From a bacterium (GTDB taxonomy: Bacteria; Patescibacteriota; 4484-211): DNA of 6,940 bases. Both the position numbers and the translations under genes were made by a program. The notes under the pieces were generated by a model that made no database searches, was not told the DNA's origin, and worked only from the letters and a program-made list of their open reading frames with translations. Positions 1 to 6,662 of the stretch are shown here, in pieces. Location of the stretch: positions 1-6,940 of the forward strand of contig JALUVT010000126.1 of assembly GCA_027020325.1 (NCBI GenBank), written 5' to 3'. Position 1 is the first letter of the stretch, and each line of letters begins with the position of its first letter.

Positions 1-78
1 CAACAGCTGGCGCCATTGATTAGCTTAGATGGGGCGCGGAGAGCGGCAAAAATAATCTCACAAACTTACTCGTTATAA
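1..78 (+). CDS. 3' end of a gene entering from the left (25 codons)
   Basis: The first forward frame is open from base 1 to a TAA at 76-78 and encodes 25 residues, including LISLDGARRAAKII. This stretch is GC-richer than the adjacent minus-strand gene and contains a Gly-Ala-x-x-Ala-Ala amphipathic helix of the kind often found at the extreme C-terminus of two-domain GT-B glycosyltransferases such as MurG. That resemblance is an impression from one short helix and cannot fix a function, so no symbol is given. The gene converges with the glycosyltransferase on the opposite strand and their 3' ends overlap by 13 bp (66-78). No separate terminator hairpin is visible here. It could be a chance open frame, since only 25 codons are visible. 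Confidence 0.45.
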   Translation, partial: QQLAPLISLDGARRAAKIISQTYSL

Positions 79-2192
79 TTTTTCCTTAATGATTGCCAAA
101 GACCAAAAAAATAATGTTTTTCTAAAAGTAAAAAGAATAAAATTGTTTTTCTGTTTGTTGTCAATGAAAGAATTAATAAGTCTTTGGCGTGAGTAAAGAA
201 TAAAGAGAAAATTTGTAGCAACCTTTTTATTGTTGATTGGGTTTGCTTTTTAATTATTACCCCCCGTGTCCAGCCGTAGGCCTTCCAATTATTAGTGATT
301 TTGGTTAAATTCCCCTGGTCCCAATGTTTAATCTTAATTTGGGGTTGGTAAATCCCTTTAATCCCTATTTGTTTACAGCGGAAATCCCATTCGTTATCCT
401 CGCCATTGATAAGGTCGGTTTTGAATTGTCCACTTTTATAAAAAGTTTCTTTTTTTAGAATGAGATTTGGGGTATAAAGTTTTTCTTTGTCTTTTTGGTA
501 ATAATAATTTCTAATTGTAGTAATAGATTTTATAAAATCCTTTTGGGGTTTTTGACAGCAAAATTCGACTTGCCCGCGGAGAATTTGTTTTTGCTTAATT
601 TGGTTTAAATATAGACTTAATTTTTCAAAATAATCAAGATCTAGCTCACAATCCGCATCAATAAAGGCAATTATATTGCTCCAAGCTTTTTCGCAACCAT
701 AATTACGTGCCCTCCCGATCCCTTGGGGGGGAAGGTGAAGGTGACGAATGGTGAAAACGGGGTCTTCAAAGTTTTGCATAGCAGAGGATATTTGTTGAGA
801 GGTCATGGTGTCCTGACCATTGGAGACAATGAGTATTTCAATTGTCTTAAATTGGCCATATTTTTTGTCTTTAGCAATCCTTTTAATTGATTCTAATAAT
901 TGAGGTAGAAGAGGATCGTTGTGAACAGGAATGATAATAGTTAATGAGGGATGTGATTTGAGGTAGGAATATTTTTTCCTTTTTAATTTCCAGGGATTGA
1001 TATGCAAGACGGGGATATTGGGGGTGCGGAAAAAATTTGCGGCGTAGCTAAAACTCGTATCAAGAGAAATAAAAATACCGTCTTTTTGCTCTTGGGTAAT
1101 TAAATCCATGAAGAGATGGTAACTGATATATTTTTTTAATGCTTGTAGTAATCCATCTTTAATGTTAGCCGCAGGGTTTTTATTCAACTTTGTGATTTGT
1201 CCGGCACACTTTAAGATGGAATAAAGGTCCGATGATAAGTAATTTTTTTTCAGAAAATTGTAGATTTTATAGTCTGAAAAAAGAAGGGATTCTAATTCGG
1301 GTAGAGGGAGATTAATTAAGTTAAGTATTTCTTTAATTTCGGGATTAATGGAACTAAATTTTTGTATAAAATTTAAAAGTTCAGCTTTGGTCTCGGGAGC
1401 AGTTGTTGGAATTTTAACCTTTGTTTTTATTCTACTCAATTGCGTTAAGTGAAGAGGATAATTTTGAGAGCGAAGGTAGTTGTTGGCTGAATGAACAAAT
1501 TGTTGAATATCTTCTTGATCTTTTTTGCTAAAAATTTTTTTGTTTATTAAAAGATCAGCAATAAAGATTTCTCCGCTAATTTTAATTAAATATTTTTTCT
1601 GTAATATTTCTATCAACCGATTAAAGACATAAAAGAAATGTTTGTAGTCATAATTCCAATTATCTTGTGTTTGAGGATCGATCTCAATTGAAGAGAAAAA
1701 ACCTTTATACTTACCAGTAATCCAATCTTTACTGTAAGGGGGGCAAAAAATAGTCAAGAGTTTTAAGTTTTTCTTTTTTTGTAAAAGGTTATAAGCCTGT
1801 TGCCAGTCCTTTTTCTGTGTTGCGCGAATTTTTTTAGTAGTATTAAGGCATAATTCATATTTCTCTAGGCCCAACAATTCTGTCTTAATTTTTTGCTGGA
1901 AAACCTTATCGAGCTCTTTTTGTTGACATTTTAAATGAATGATAATTTTTTCTTCTGGTCCAATATATCCTTTGAGGCGCTTGAAGATCCATTTTGCTAA
2001 GTTATTAAGTGTAAAAGGATTGACATAGCTATTGATGAGTTGACGATTTAATAAATTCAAAGATTGTTGTAATTTAATTAAGGCGGTTTTATTCTTGGTT
2101 AACCCTTTAACCTCTACTTCTAGGGGAACTAAATTTTGGGGAACTTTTTTTAGTTGTTTGTTGGGTAGATAGGTCTCTATTTTTAGACGCAT
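66..2192 (-). CDS. Family-2 (GT-A) glycosyltransferase with a large uncharacterised N-terminal region
   Basis: This 708-residue protein is predicted to transfer a sugar from a nucleotide-sugar donor, probably during cell-surface glycan synthesis at the inner face of the membrane; donor and acceptor cannot be read. Residues about 415-640 form a GT-A fold with its signatures in order: IIIPVHND (419-426, nucleotide-binding strand), GRARNYG (493-499), the metal-binding DAD (512-514) and GEDNEW (597-602) with the likely catalytic acidic pair. All are intact, so it should be active. Residues about 655-700 are hydrophobic and aromatic and may sit on the membrane, but there is no clear transmembrane helix or signal peptide. 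Residues 1-410 match no family I recognise. The ATG at 2192-2190 is the only plausible start, because an in-frame TAA lies four codons upstream. No Shine-Dalgarno site is seen. The gene is visibly more AT-rich than proS. GT-2 assignment is firm, the rest open. Confidence 0.88.
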   Translation of the reverse strand: MRLKIETYLPNKQLKKVPQNLVPLEVEVKGLTKNKTALIKLQQSLNLLNRQLINSYVNPFTLNNLAKWIFKRLKGYIGPEEKIIIHLKCQQKELDKVFQQKIKTELLGLEKYELCLNTTKKIRATQKKDWQQAYNLLQKKKNLKLLTIFCPPYSKDWITGKYKGFFSSIEIDPQTQDNWNYDYKHFFYVFNRLIEILQKKYLIKISGEIFIADLLINKKIFSKKDQEDIQQFVHSANNYLRSQNYPLHLTQLSRIKTKVKIPTTAPETKAELLNFIQKFSSINPEIKEILNLINLPLPELESLLFSDYKIYNFLKKNYLSSDLYSILKCAGQITKLNKNPAANIKDGLLQALKKYISYHLFMDLITQEQKDGIFISLDTSFSYAANFFRTPNIPVLHINPWKLKRKKYSYLKSHPSLTIIIPVHNDPLLPQLLESIKRIAKDKKYGQFKTIEILIVSNGQDTMTSQQISSAMQNFEDPVFTIRHLHLPPQGIGRARNYGCEKAWSNIIAFIDADCELDLDYFEKLSLYLNQIKQKQILRGQVEFCCQKPQKDFIKSITTIRNYYYQKDKEKLYTPNLILKKETFYKSGQFKTDLINGEDNEWDFRCKQIGIKGIYQPQIKIKHWDQGNLTKITNNWKAYGWTRGVIIKKQTQSTIKRLLQIFSLFFTHAKDLLILSLTTNRKTILFFLLLEKHYFFGLWQSLRKNYNE

Positions 2193-2302
2193 TTTATTCA
2201 GTTAAAATATTTCTACTTTGGACAAAATAAATATATTGAAAGGGAAAGCAGGGAGATTCAATTAATTAACAATTTCCAATTATAAGGGAGGAAATAATAA
2301 AG
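2193..2302. other. AT-rich spacer upstream of the glycosyltransferase
   Basis: This stretch has no supported gene. It should carry the minus-strand leader of the glycosyltransferase, but I could not find a convincing -35/-10 pair. A good Shine-Dalgarno-like purine run, AAGGGAGGAAAT, starts at 2284 on the plus strand, yet no ATG, GTG or TTG follows at a usable distance. Confidence 0.5.
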
Positions 2303-2512
2303 TCAAGGTTTACTAAAAAATCGTTTTGTTTTTTCCCAAAAGAGAATTAAAGGATAAAGCTTTTGATTTTTGGGAAAGAATAAAACAAAAATTTGTTTGC
2401 CCTGATAATATAGAAGAAACTGAATGCTGGTTGGGTGATGTTGGATTTCCTGGAAACAACGACTTAAAAGAGAGAAAGGCTTTGCCGCAGTTAAAATGAT
2501 TTTGTTTGACAA
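2303..2512 (-). CDS. Possible small hypothetical protein, 69 residues
   Basis: A minus-strand frame runs from TTG (2512-2510) to TGA (2305-2303). It would encode a basic protein rich in Phe, Leu and Lys, with a hydrophobic/aromatic stretch around residues 32-58 (it contains QFLLYYQGKQIFVLFF) that could be beta strands or a membrane-associated segment. I do not recognise it. In favour: the frame stays open for 70 codons in AT-rich DNA, and it lies on the same strand as the glycosyltransferase 110 bp downstream, so the two could be co-transcribed. Against: the only start is TTG, there is no Shine-Dalgarno site, and its 5' end would lie 29 bp from the start of the divergent 737-residue gene, which leaves little room for promoters. 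It may be only spacer. Confidence 0.28.
   Translation of the reverse strand: MSNKIILTAAKPFSLLSRCFQEIQHHPTSIQFLLYYQGKQIFVLFFPKNQKLYPLILFWEKTKRFFSKP
2488..2511 (+). promoter_or_regulatory. Weak promoter-like elements before the acidic repeat protein
   Basis: CAGTTAAAAT (2488-2497) contains TAAAAT, five of six matches to a -10 box, and would give a leader of about 38 nt. No -35 box stands at the proper distance. Alternatively, TTGACA (2506-2511) is a perfect -35 hexamer, but the best -10 candidate after it (TATTAA, 2533-2538) is 21 bp away and nearly touches the ATG. Either reading is tentative. Confidence 0.25.
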
Positions 2513-2541
2513 GGTTGGTGGAGTTTGGTAAGTATTAAACT

Positions 2542-4755
2542 ATGGAAAATAATCCCGAAAGGCTATCGGGAACAGGACCAGATTTAGAATCGGGTCCAGT
2601 AGCTGAATCAGGGCCAGAAGGGTCCGAGTCCGAATCAATGTCCCCCCATCAAGATGAAACAGGTGCGGCGTCAGAAATAGGATCAAAAATAGGAGGAGAA
2701 GGCCAACCAGAACCTCCAGCGGAACAACCTCAGTCGACGGTAGCAGAAGAAGGCGATAGTCTACCGAATCCCGCTGAAACAGAGATACCAGAGGAGCCAT
2801 CCCCGCCAGTGGATGAAGATGCGGTGTCCGGAGAGGGCGGATCCGAAGAACCTGATGCGGCTGCGGCGGAAGAACAGCCTCCTGCCTCAAGAGCAGAACA
2901 AGACTCGGCTCAAGGGCTTCCGGATTCTGGAGGATCGGAAGCAGGAGCCAAATTTGAAGCTAAGCCCCAAATAGATGAATCAGTAACCGAAAGAGAGCCT
3001 GAAGTTGAACCCGAAGGCCCTGAACCGGAGCCAGAGGAAGCGCTTGATGTTGCACCTGAAAAACCTGGAGCGGGGCCCGAACAGCCTGAGAGAGACACCC
3101 CCCAACAAACTGAAGCCGCTGTAACTTCTGGAGATGAAGGTGAACAGCCTGATCCCACTGCCGCAGAAGAAGATTCGGCTGGGCAATTGGATCCCGAGGC
3201 AAAGCAAACTGTCCCTCGTTCGCCAGAAACACCGCCAGAAACACCGTTAGAACAAGCAGAAACAAGTTCTAAACACGAAGAAGTGGGGCCGAAAGAGGCG
3301 GAAGTTAAGTGGCCCGAGTTTAAATCTTTTCGGGAAGTAATGGAATATTTTAAATCTAAAAGGACGAATGAGGTGGTTGCTTTTGTCGTTGATGTTTTAG
3401 AAGGGAGGCAAAAGGTGCCTGATTTTAGGCCCGATGATGATGCGGTATGGTTATTAAAGCTAGTTCAGGGACGGGATTATTCTGGTGATCTGGAATGGGC
3501 CGCAGTAGCGCTGCAAGTTCCTCGTCTTAGAAAACGAGTCCAAGAGGGACTGCTTTCTCCCGCACAAGCAGCTGAGGCCTTGGCAAGGTTTGAAGAAAGC
3601 TTTTTTGTTGAACCCCGTTCAGTGGGGCCCTCTGCCTGGCCGGGATTGGTAGGACGAAAACGTCCTATTACCCAAGACTTTGCTAAATTTTCCGAGTTAC
3701 CTGAAGGTAGTAGAGAAGCGAAGTGGGTTCAAATGCTAGCGGAAGATCCTGTCGCGCTTTTTGAAAAAGAAGGGTCAGTAACTCCTTTTCGTGAAAACCT
3801 TGAAAGGTTGATGGAAAAGAAAGTTCCGGAGACGATATTAGGTTATATCGCCCAGGTTTTGCAAGAAGAAACAAAAGAGTCTTTTAGAATGTCCTTAGAT
3901 GATAAAAAATGGTTAGAAAGGTTATCATTAGAAGGTAAATTAACAAAAGCGCAGCGATGGGGAGCGGTGATGTTGATGGTTCCGGCGATAAAAGAATTGA
4001 TGGCCCAAGAGGGATGGTCCCCCATGGAAGCTGCTAGGCAATGGCGAGCCTGGGAAAAAGAACTTTTGGGAGATAATTCTGCTTCGCAGGGCGGTTTATT
4101 AAGAACTATGAGAACGGATGTAATATCGAGTGCTGATGATGTGCTTTACCTTGCTTATCGGGCTGCTTACCGCCCGTGGGAACTTTTTGATCCTAATATT
4201 CGTCCCGAGTATTCTTCTTTGGCTGATGTAGTAGAAGAACTAAATTTAATGTCGCCGGAGCAGGTTGTTATTTTTGTTGAGGATGTTTTGAGGCAGAGAA
4301 GGGCAATGCCTATTCCTCCTTTAACCTTTAAGGTAGTTGAGAGAGGAGAGGAGCGCTATCTTCATCCTCCCCGTGAATGGGAGAGGGTGAAAGAAGATAT
4401 AAAAGATAACCCTTTAGCAAAATGGGCTACTTTAATCTTAATGTTAGACACATCAAGGAGGATTATTTTAGGATACTCTCTGGAAGGAATGGGTGCTGAT
4501 GAGCTAGCTAAAAATATCGAGTTTGAACTTGATTACTGGTGGAGGAGACGGGCCGAAGCTCTTTTTCCCGGAGAAAATGTTGAAGATATTCTCCAAGAAG
4601 CCCTAACTAAATTAGCTAATGATCCCCGAATACCGGCAGCGGGGAAAGTTTTATTACAGCGAGCGGCAACTGATTTAGAAAGCCTTTTGAAACCTACTCC
4701 TGAAGAACTTGCACTTTTTGGAGTGGCAAGCCCGGCGGAGGAGGAAGAAGAATAG
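2542..4755 (+). CDS. Unrecognised acidic protein: disordered N-terminus plus three helical repeat modules
   Basis: I do not recognise this 737-residue protein. Residues 1-255 are low-complexity and probably disordered: by my count 69 Asp/Glu against 12 Lys/Arg, about 38 Pro, no Trp or Tyr, and a single Phe. From Trp257 the sequence becomes ordered and helical. Three related modules lie at about 260-355, 413-509 and 558-673, followed by one or two more helices (680-717) and a terminal run of five Glu. No signal peptide or transmembrane helix is seen, so it should be cytoplasmic. The acidic arm plus helical repeats suggests a scaffold or a binder of basic partners, which is inference only. The start is well fixed: TAA at 2536-2538 is in frame just upstream and the next Met is residue 33. 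No strong Shine-Dalgarno precedes it. proS follows 100 bp downstream on the same strand. The coding call is strong, the function unknown. Confidence 0.9.
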   Translation: MENNPERLSGTGPDLESGPVAESGPEGSESESMSPHQDETGAASEIGSKIGGEGQPEPPAEQPQSTVAEEGDSLPNPAETEIPEEPSPPVDEDAVSGEGGSEEPDAAAAEEQPPASRAEQDSAQGLPDSGGSEAGAKFEAKPQIDESVTEREPEVEPEGPEPEPEEALDVAPEKPGAGPEQPERDTPQQTEAAVTSGDEGEQPDPTAAEEDSAGQLDPEAKQTVPRSPETPPETPLEQAETSSKHEEVGPKEAEVKWPEFKSFREVMEYFKSKRTNEVVAFVVDVLEGRQKVPDFRPDDDAVWLLKLVQGRDYSGDLEWAAVALQVPRLRKRVQEGLLSPAQAAEALARFEESFFVEPRSVGPSAWPGLVGRKRPITQDFAKFSELPEGSREAKWVQMLAEDPVALFEKEGSVTPFRENLERLMEKKVPETILGYIAQVLQEETKESFRMSLDDKKWLERLSLEGKLTKAQRWGAVMLMVPAIKELMAQEGWSPMEAARQWRAWEKELLGDNSASQGGLLRTMRTDVISSADDVLYLAYRAAYRPWELFDPNIRPEYSSLADVVEELNLMSPEQVVIFVEDVLRQRRAMPIPPLTFKVVERGEERYLHPPREWERVKEDIKDNPLAKWATLILMLDTSRRIILGYSLEGMGADELAKNIEFELDYWWRRRAEALFPGENVEDILQEALTKLANDPRIPAAGKVLLQRAATDLESLLKPTPEELALFGVASPAEEEEE
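3221..3244 (+). repeat. 12-bp tandem duplication inside the acidic region
   Basis: CGCCAGAAACAC occurs twice back to back (3221-3232 and 3233-3244), encoding the repeated S/P-P-E-T unit. It is a likely replication-slippage product in the low-complexity arm of the 737-residue protein. Confidence 0.8.
3319..4560 (+). repeat. Three diverged copies of a 95-115-residue protein module
   Basis: This is a protein-level repeat within the 737-residue protein; the DNA copies are too diverged to align. Copies 1 (residues 260-355) and 2 (413-509) share landmarks at identical spacing: VL at 285/439, Trp 303/457, Trp 319/473, Pro 327/481, Ser-Pro 339/493, Ala-Ala 343/497 and aromatic-Glu 350/504. Copy 3 (558-673) matches in its first part (EVVAFVVDVL in copy 1 against QVVIFVEDVL at 574-583). 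It then carries about 13 extra residues before Trp613, keeps Trp628-Ala and EG at 648-649, and replaces Ser-Pro by Gly-Ala. Confidence 0.75.
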
Positions 4756-4781
4756 AAAAAACAGAAAAAATTGGGTGGTGC

Positions 4782-4800
4782 AAAACTAGTTTTATTTTTT
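4782..4800 (+). terminator. Weak terminator-like palindrome and T-tract
   Basis: AAAACTAGTTTT (4782-4793) is a perfect palindrome followed by a T-rich run, 26 bp after the stop of the acidic repeat gene. A real hairpin needs a loop, which leaves only four A-T pairs, so the stem is very weak. The pyrimidine-rich DNA after it (4791-4825) may matter more than the stem. Confidence 0.2.
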
Positions 4801-4825
4801 CCCTCTTTTAATTTTTTTCCTTTTT

Positions 4826-4835
4826 CAGTTAAAAT
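4826..4835 (+). promoter_or_regulatory. Candidate -10 element of proS
   Basis: CAGTTAAAAT contains TAAAAT (4830-4835), five of six matches to the -10 consensus. Transcription would start near 4842, giving a leader of about 14 nt before the GTG at 4856. The -35 position (about 4807-4812, TTTAAT) matches poorly. The predicted leader has no Shine-Dalgarno sequence, so translation would be leaderless-like. Confidence 0.35.
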
Positions 4836-4855
4836 AGAGACAATTTTTTCTCGCT

Positions 4856-6301
4856 GTGACAAAGGCCAAGTTTAGCAAAAAACAACTGCCGCGGAAAAAA
4901 GATGATCTTTCGGCTTGGTTTTTAGCGGTTGTTCAGGCCGCGGAATTAGCTGACTATGCTCCAGTGCGCGGGACAATGGTTTTTCGCCCCTGGGGCTATG
5001 CTCTTTGGGAACGGGTCCAAGAAAGCCTTGATAAATTAATTAAAGGGATGGGGGTTGAAAATACCTATTTCCCGCTTTTCATTCCCTTAAGTTTATTGGA
5101 AAAAGAAAAAAGCCATGTCGAAGGTTTTGCCCCGGAGTTGGCGGTGGTAACCCATGGAGGAGGAGAAAAACTTGCCGAGCCCTTAGTGGTACGGCCGACT
5201 TCGGAAACAATTATGTACGCGATGTTTGCCAAGTGGATTAAAAGTTGGCGTGATTTACCTCTCAAAATTAATCAGTGGTGTAATGTTGTGCGTTGGGAAA
5301 AACGGACCTATCCCTTTTTGCGGACCACCGAATTTCTTTGGCAGGAAGGGCATACCGCTCACGCAACTCATGAGGAAGCCGAAGAACAGGTCAGAGAAGC
5401 TCTAGCGGTTTATGAAAAGGAATTTGCCGAATATTTTGCTTTGGCGGGAATAACAGGAATTAAGAGTGAGGCGGAAAAATTTGCCGGAGGCCTTAAAACA
5501 ACCTGTTTTGAAGTTCTTTTACCCGACGGGCGGGCGCTTCAAGCAGCAACAAGCCACGATTTGGGGCAAAATTTCGCCCGTGCTTTTGAAGTTAAATTTC
5601 AAAATCAAGTCGGAGAGGAAGAATTTGTTTGGCAGACGAGCTGGGGTTTGTCAACGCGCGCTTTGGGGGGGATGCTGATGATCCACGGTGATGATCAAGG
5701 ACTTTTCCTTCCTCCCGCCCTGGCTCCCCTGCAGGTAATTATTGTCCCAATTTTTAGTGAAGGAGAAAAATCAGTAATTGAGGAATATCTTCGCCAGTTG
5801 GTCCGCGAATTGGAGGCCGAGTTGCGGGTGCGGGTTGATGACCGCTCTTCTCACACTCCGGGCTGGAAATTTAATTATTGGGAAGTTAAGGGGGTCCCGT
5901 TGCGTTTGGAAATTGGCCGCCGTGAGGTGGAAGAAGAAAAAGTTCTTTTGTTCCGCCGTGATACTTTGGAAAAAGAATATCTCCCCCGTCGGGGAATTAA
6001 AGAGCAATTAAAGACAATCCTTGGTGATCAAATGCAACAGGCGCGGGAACGCTCGCGGCGCTTTATTGAAAAACAGACACGGGAAGTCAATGATTATCAG
6101 GAATTTAAAGAAATTATGGCCGAGGAACGGGGGTTGATTCGGGCCTTTTGGTGCGGCAATCCCGATTGTGAAGCGCAAATCAAGACCGAAACCAAAGCAA
6201 CAACGCGTTGCCGTCCCTTTGCGCTTGAGAAAGAAAAAGGTCATTGTATTTATTGCCGGCAACCGGCGCAGGAACGCTGGTATTTTGCCCAAGCTTATTA
6301 A
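4856..6301 (+). CDS. proS: Prolyl-tRNA synthetase, archaeal/eukaryotic-type
   Basis: This class II synthetase charges tRNA-Pro with proline in the cytoplasm, using ATP. At 481 residues it has the length of the short form known from Thermus thermophilus, without the editing insertion of the long bacterial form. Visible in order: the N-terminal block WFLAVVQAAELADYAPVRG (21-39), RPTSET (113-118, proline/ATP site), motif 2 VRWEKRTYPFLRTTEF (145-160), motif 3 GLSTRALGGMLMIHGDDQGL (264-283), the anticodon-binding domain (about 290-395), and a C-terminal zinc domain with Cys433, 438, 464 and 467 (C-x4-C-x25-C-x2-C). It ends in Tyr481, and a C-terminal Tyr reaching the active site is known for this family. 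The GTG start is chosen because TAG at 4835-4837 is in frame upstream and the next Met (41) would cut off conserved sequence. No Shine-Dalgarno is present. The gene is complete and looks functional. Confidence 0.97.
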   Translation: MTKAKFSKKQLPRKKDDLSAWFLAVVQAAELADYAPVRGTMVFRPWGYALWERVQESLDKLIKGMGVENTYFPLFIPLSLLEKEKSHVEGFAPELAVVTHGGGEKLAEPLVVRPTSETIMYAMFAKWIKSWRDLPLKINQWCNVVRWEKRTYPFLRTTEFLWQEGHTAHATHEEAEEQVREALAVYEKEFAEYFALAGITGIKSEAEKFAGGLKTTCFEVLLPDGRALQAATSHDLGQNFARAFEVKFQNQVGEEEFVWQTSWGLSTRALGGMLMIHGDDQGLFLPPALAPLQVIIVPIFSEGEKSVIEEYLRQLVRELEAELRVRVDDRSSHTPGWKFNYWEVKGVPLRLEIGRREVEEEKVLLFRRDTLEKEYLPRRGIKEQLKTILGDQMQQARERSRRFIEKQTREVNDYQEFKEIMAEERGLIRAFWCGNPDCEAQIKTETKATTRCRPFALEKEKGHCIYCRQPAQERWYFAQAY

Positions 6302-6554
6302 TATTTCTTAAAAAAGGGGCGCTGAGATTGATTAAGTCGAGTTTTTCCCCTTGCACCTCTTTAGTCAATTGCGGCTCCTCCTGCCGGACCTTAAGAAAAC
6401 GCTTATTACTGATCATTATAATTGCAAAATTAAGCCTTTAGAGCGCTAGATTAGTTCCACAGTAAACAGTTTTTTCCTTGGACAATTCTTCAAAACATCC
6501 CCTAGGAAATGGAAAATAGTGGCGATGTAGCAATGAATCTTTGTCTTCGTTGTT

Positions 6555-6608
6555 GTTCCCGCTTTTAGTTGCGGATAAGAAGAAATAAATGATTGTGCAA
6601 GCGGGGAC
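6555..6608 (+). repeat. Inverted repeat, 8-bp stem
   Basis: GTTCCCGC (6555-6562) pairs with GCGGGGAC (6601-6608) with one G-U pair, and up to three further G-U pairs could extend it. The loop is 38 nt. Within it, CCGC (6559-6562) could alternatively pair with GCGG (6571-6574), giving two competing folds. Confidence 0.4.
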
Positions 6609-6625
6609 GGTTATAAGTTCGTTTC

Positions 6626-6653
6626 CTTTGTTATATTTGCTTACTAAACAAAG
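6626..6653. repeat. Inverted repeat, 7-bp perfect stem
   Basis: CTTTGTT (6626-6632) and AACAAAG (6647-6653) are perfect complements around a 14-nt loop. The stem is A-T rich, so it is modest as a hairpin. Confidence 0.45.
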
Positions 6654-6662
6654 ATTTGGTGG

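Noticed and set aside
2540..3265. Several long minus-strand open frames opposite the acidic arm (up to 116 codons)
   Set aside because: They are shadows of a Glu/Pro/Ala/Gly-rich coding sequence, whose codons rarely create antisense stops. Their translations are low-complexity and have no start context, and the plus-strand frame explains the region.
4533..4862. Minus-strand frame of 109 codons overlapping the end of the acidic gene and the start of proS
   Set aside because: It starts inside proS, has low-complexity Lys/Phe/Ser runs from the pyrimidine-rich spacer, and is covered mostly by a well-supported gene on the other strand.
6314..6352. AAGGGG ... CCCCTT as the proS terminator
   Set aside because: The six-base stem encloses a 27-nt unpaired loop and is not followed by a clean T-run. 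The adjoining TTTTTCCCC is a mirror of AAAAAGGGG's complement, not its complement, so the stem does not extend.
6180..6416. Minus-strand frame with an ATG start at 6416 and a TATAAT-like sequence
   Set aside because: About half of it lies antisense to the conserved zinc domain of proS. The TATAAT overlaps the ATG itself and so cannot serve as its promoter. I treat it only as part of the single-stop frame noted in the findings.
6609..6630. GGTTATAAGTTCGTTTCC resembling a tRNA T-arm
   Set aside because: The loop reads TTCGTTT rather than the required TTCRANY, and no acceptor stem, D-arm or anticodon arm can be built around it.
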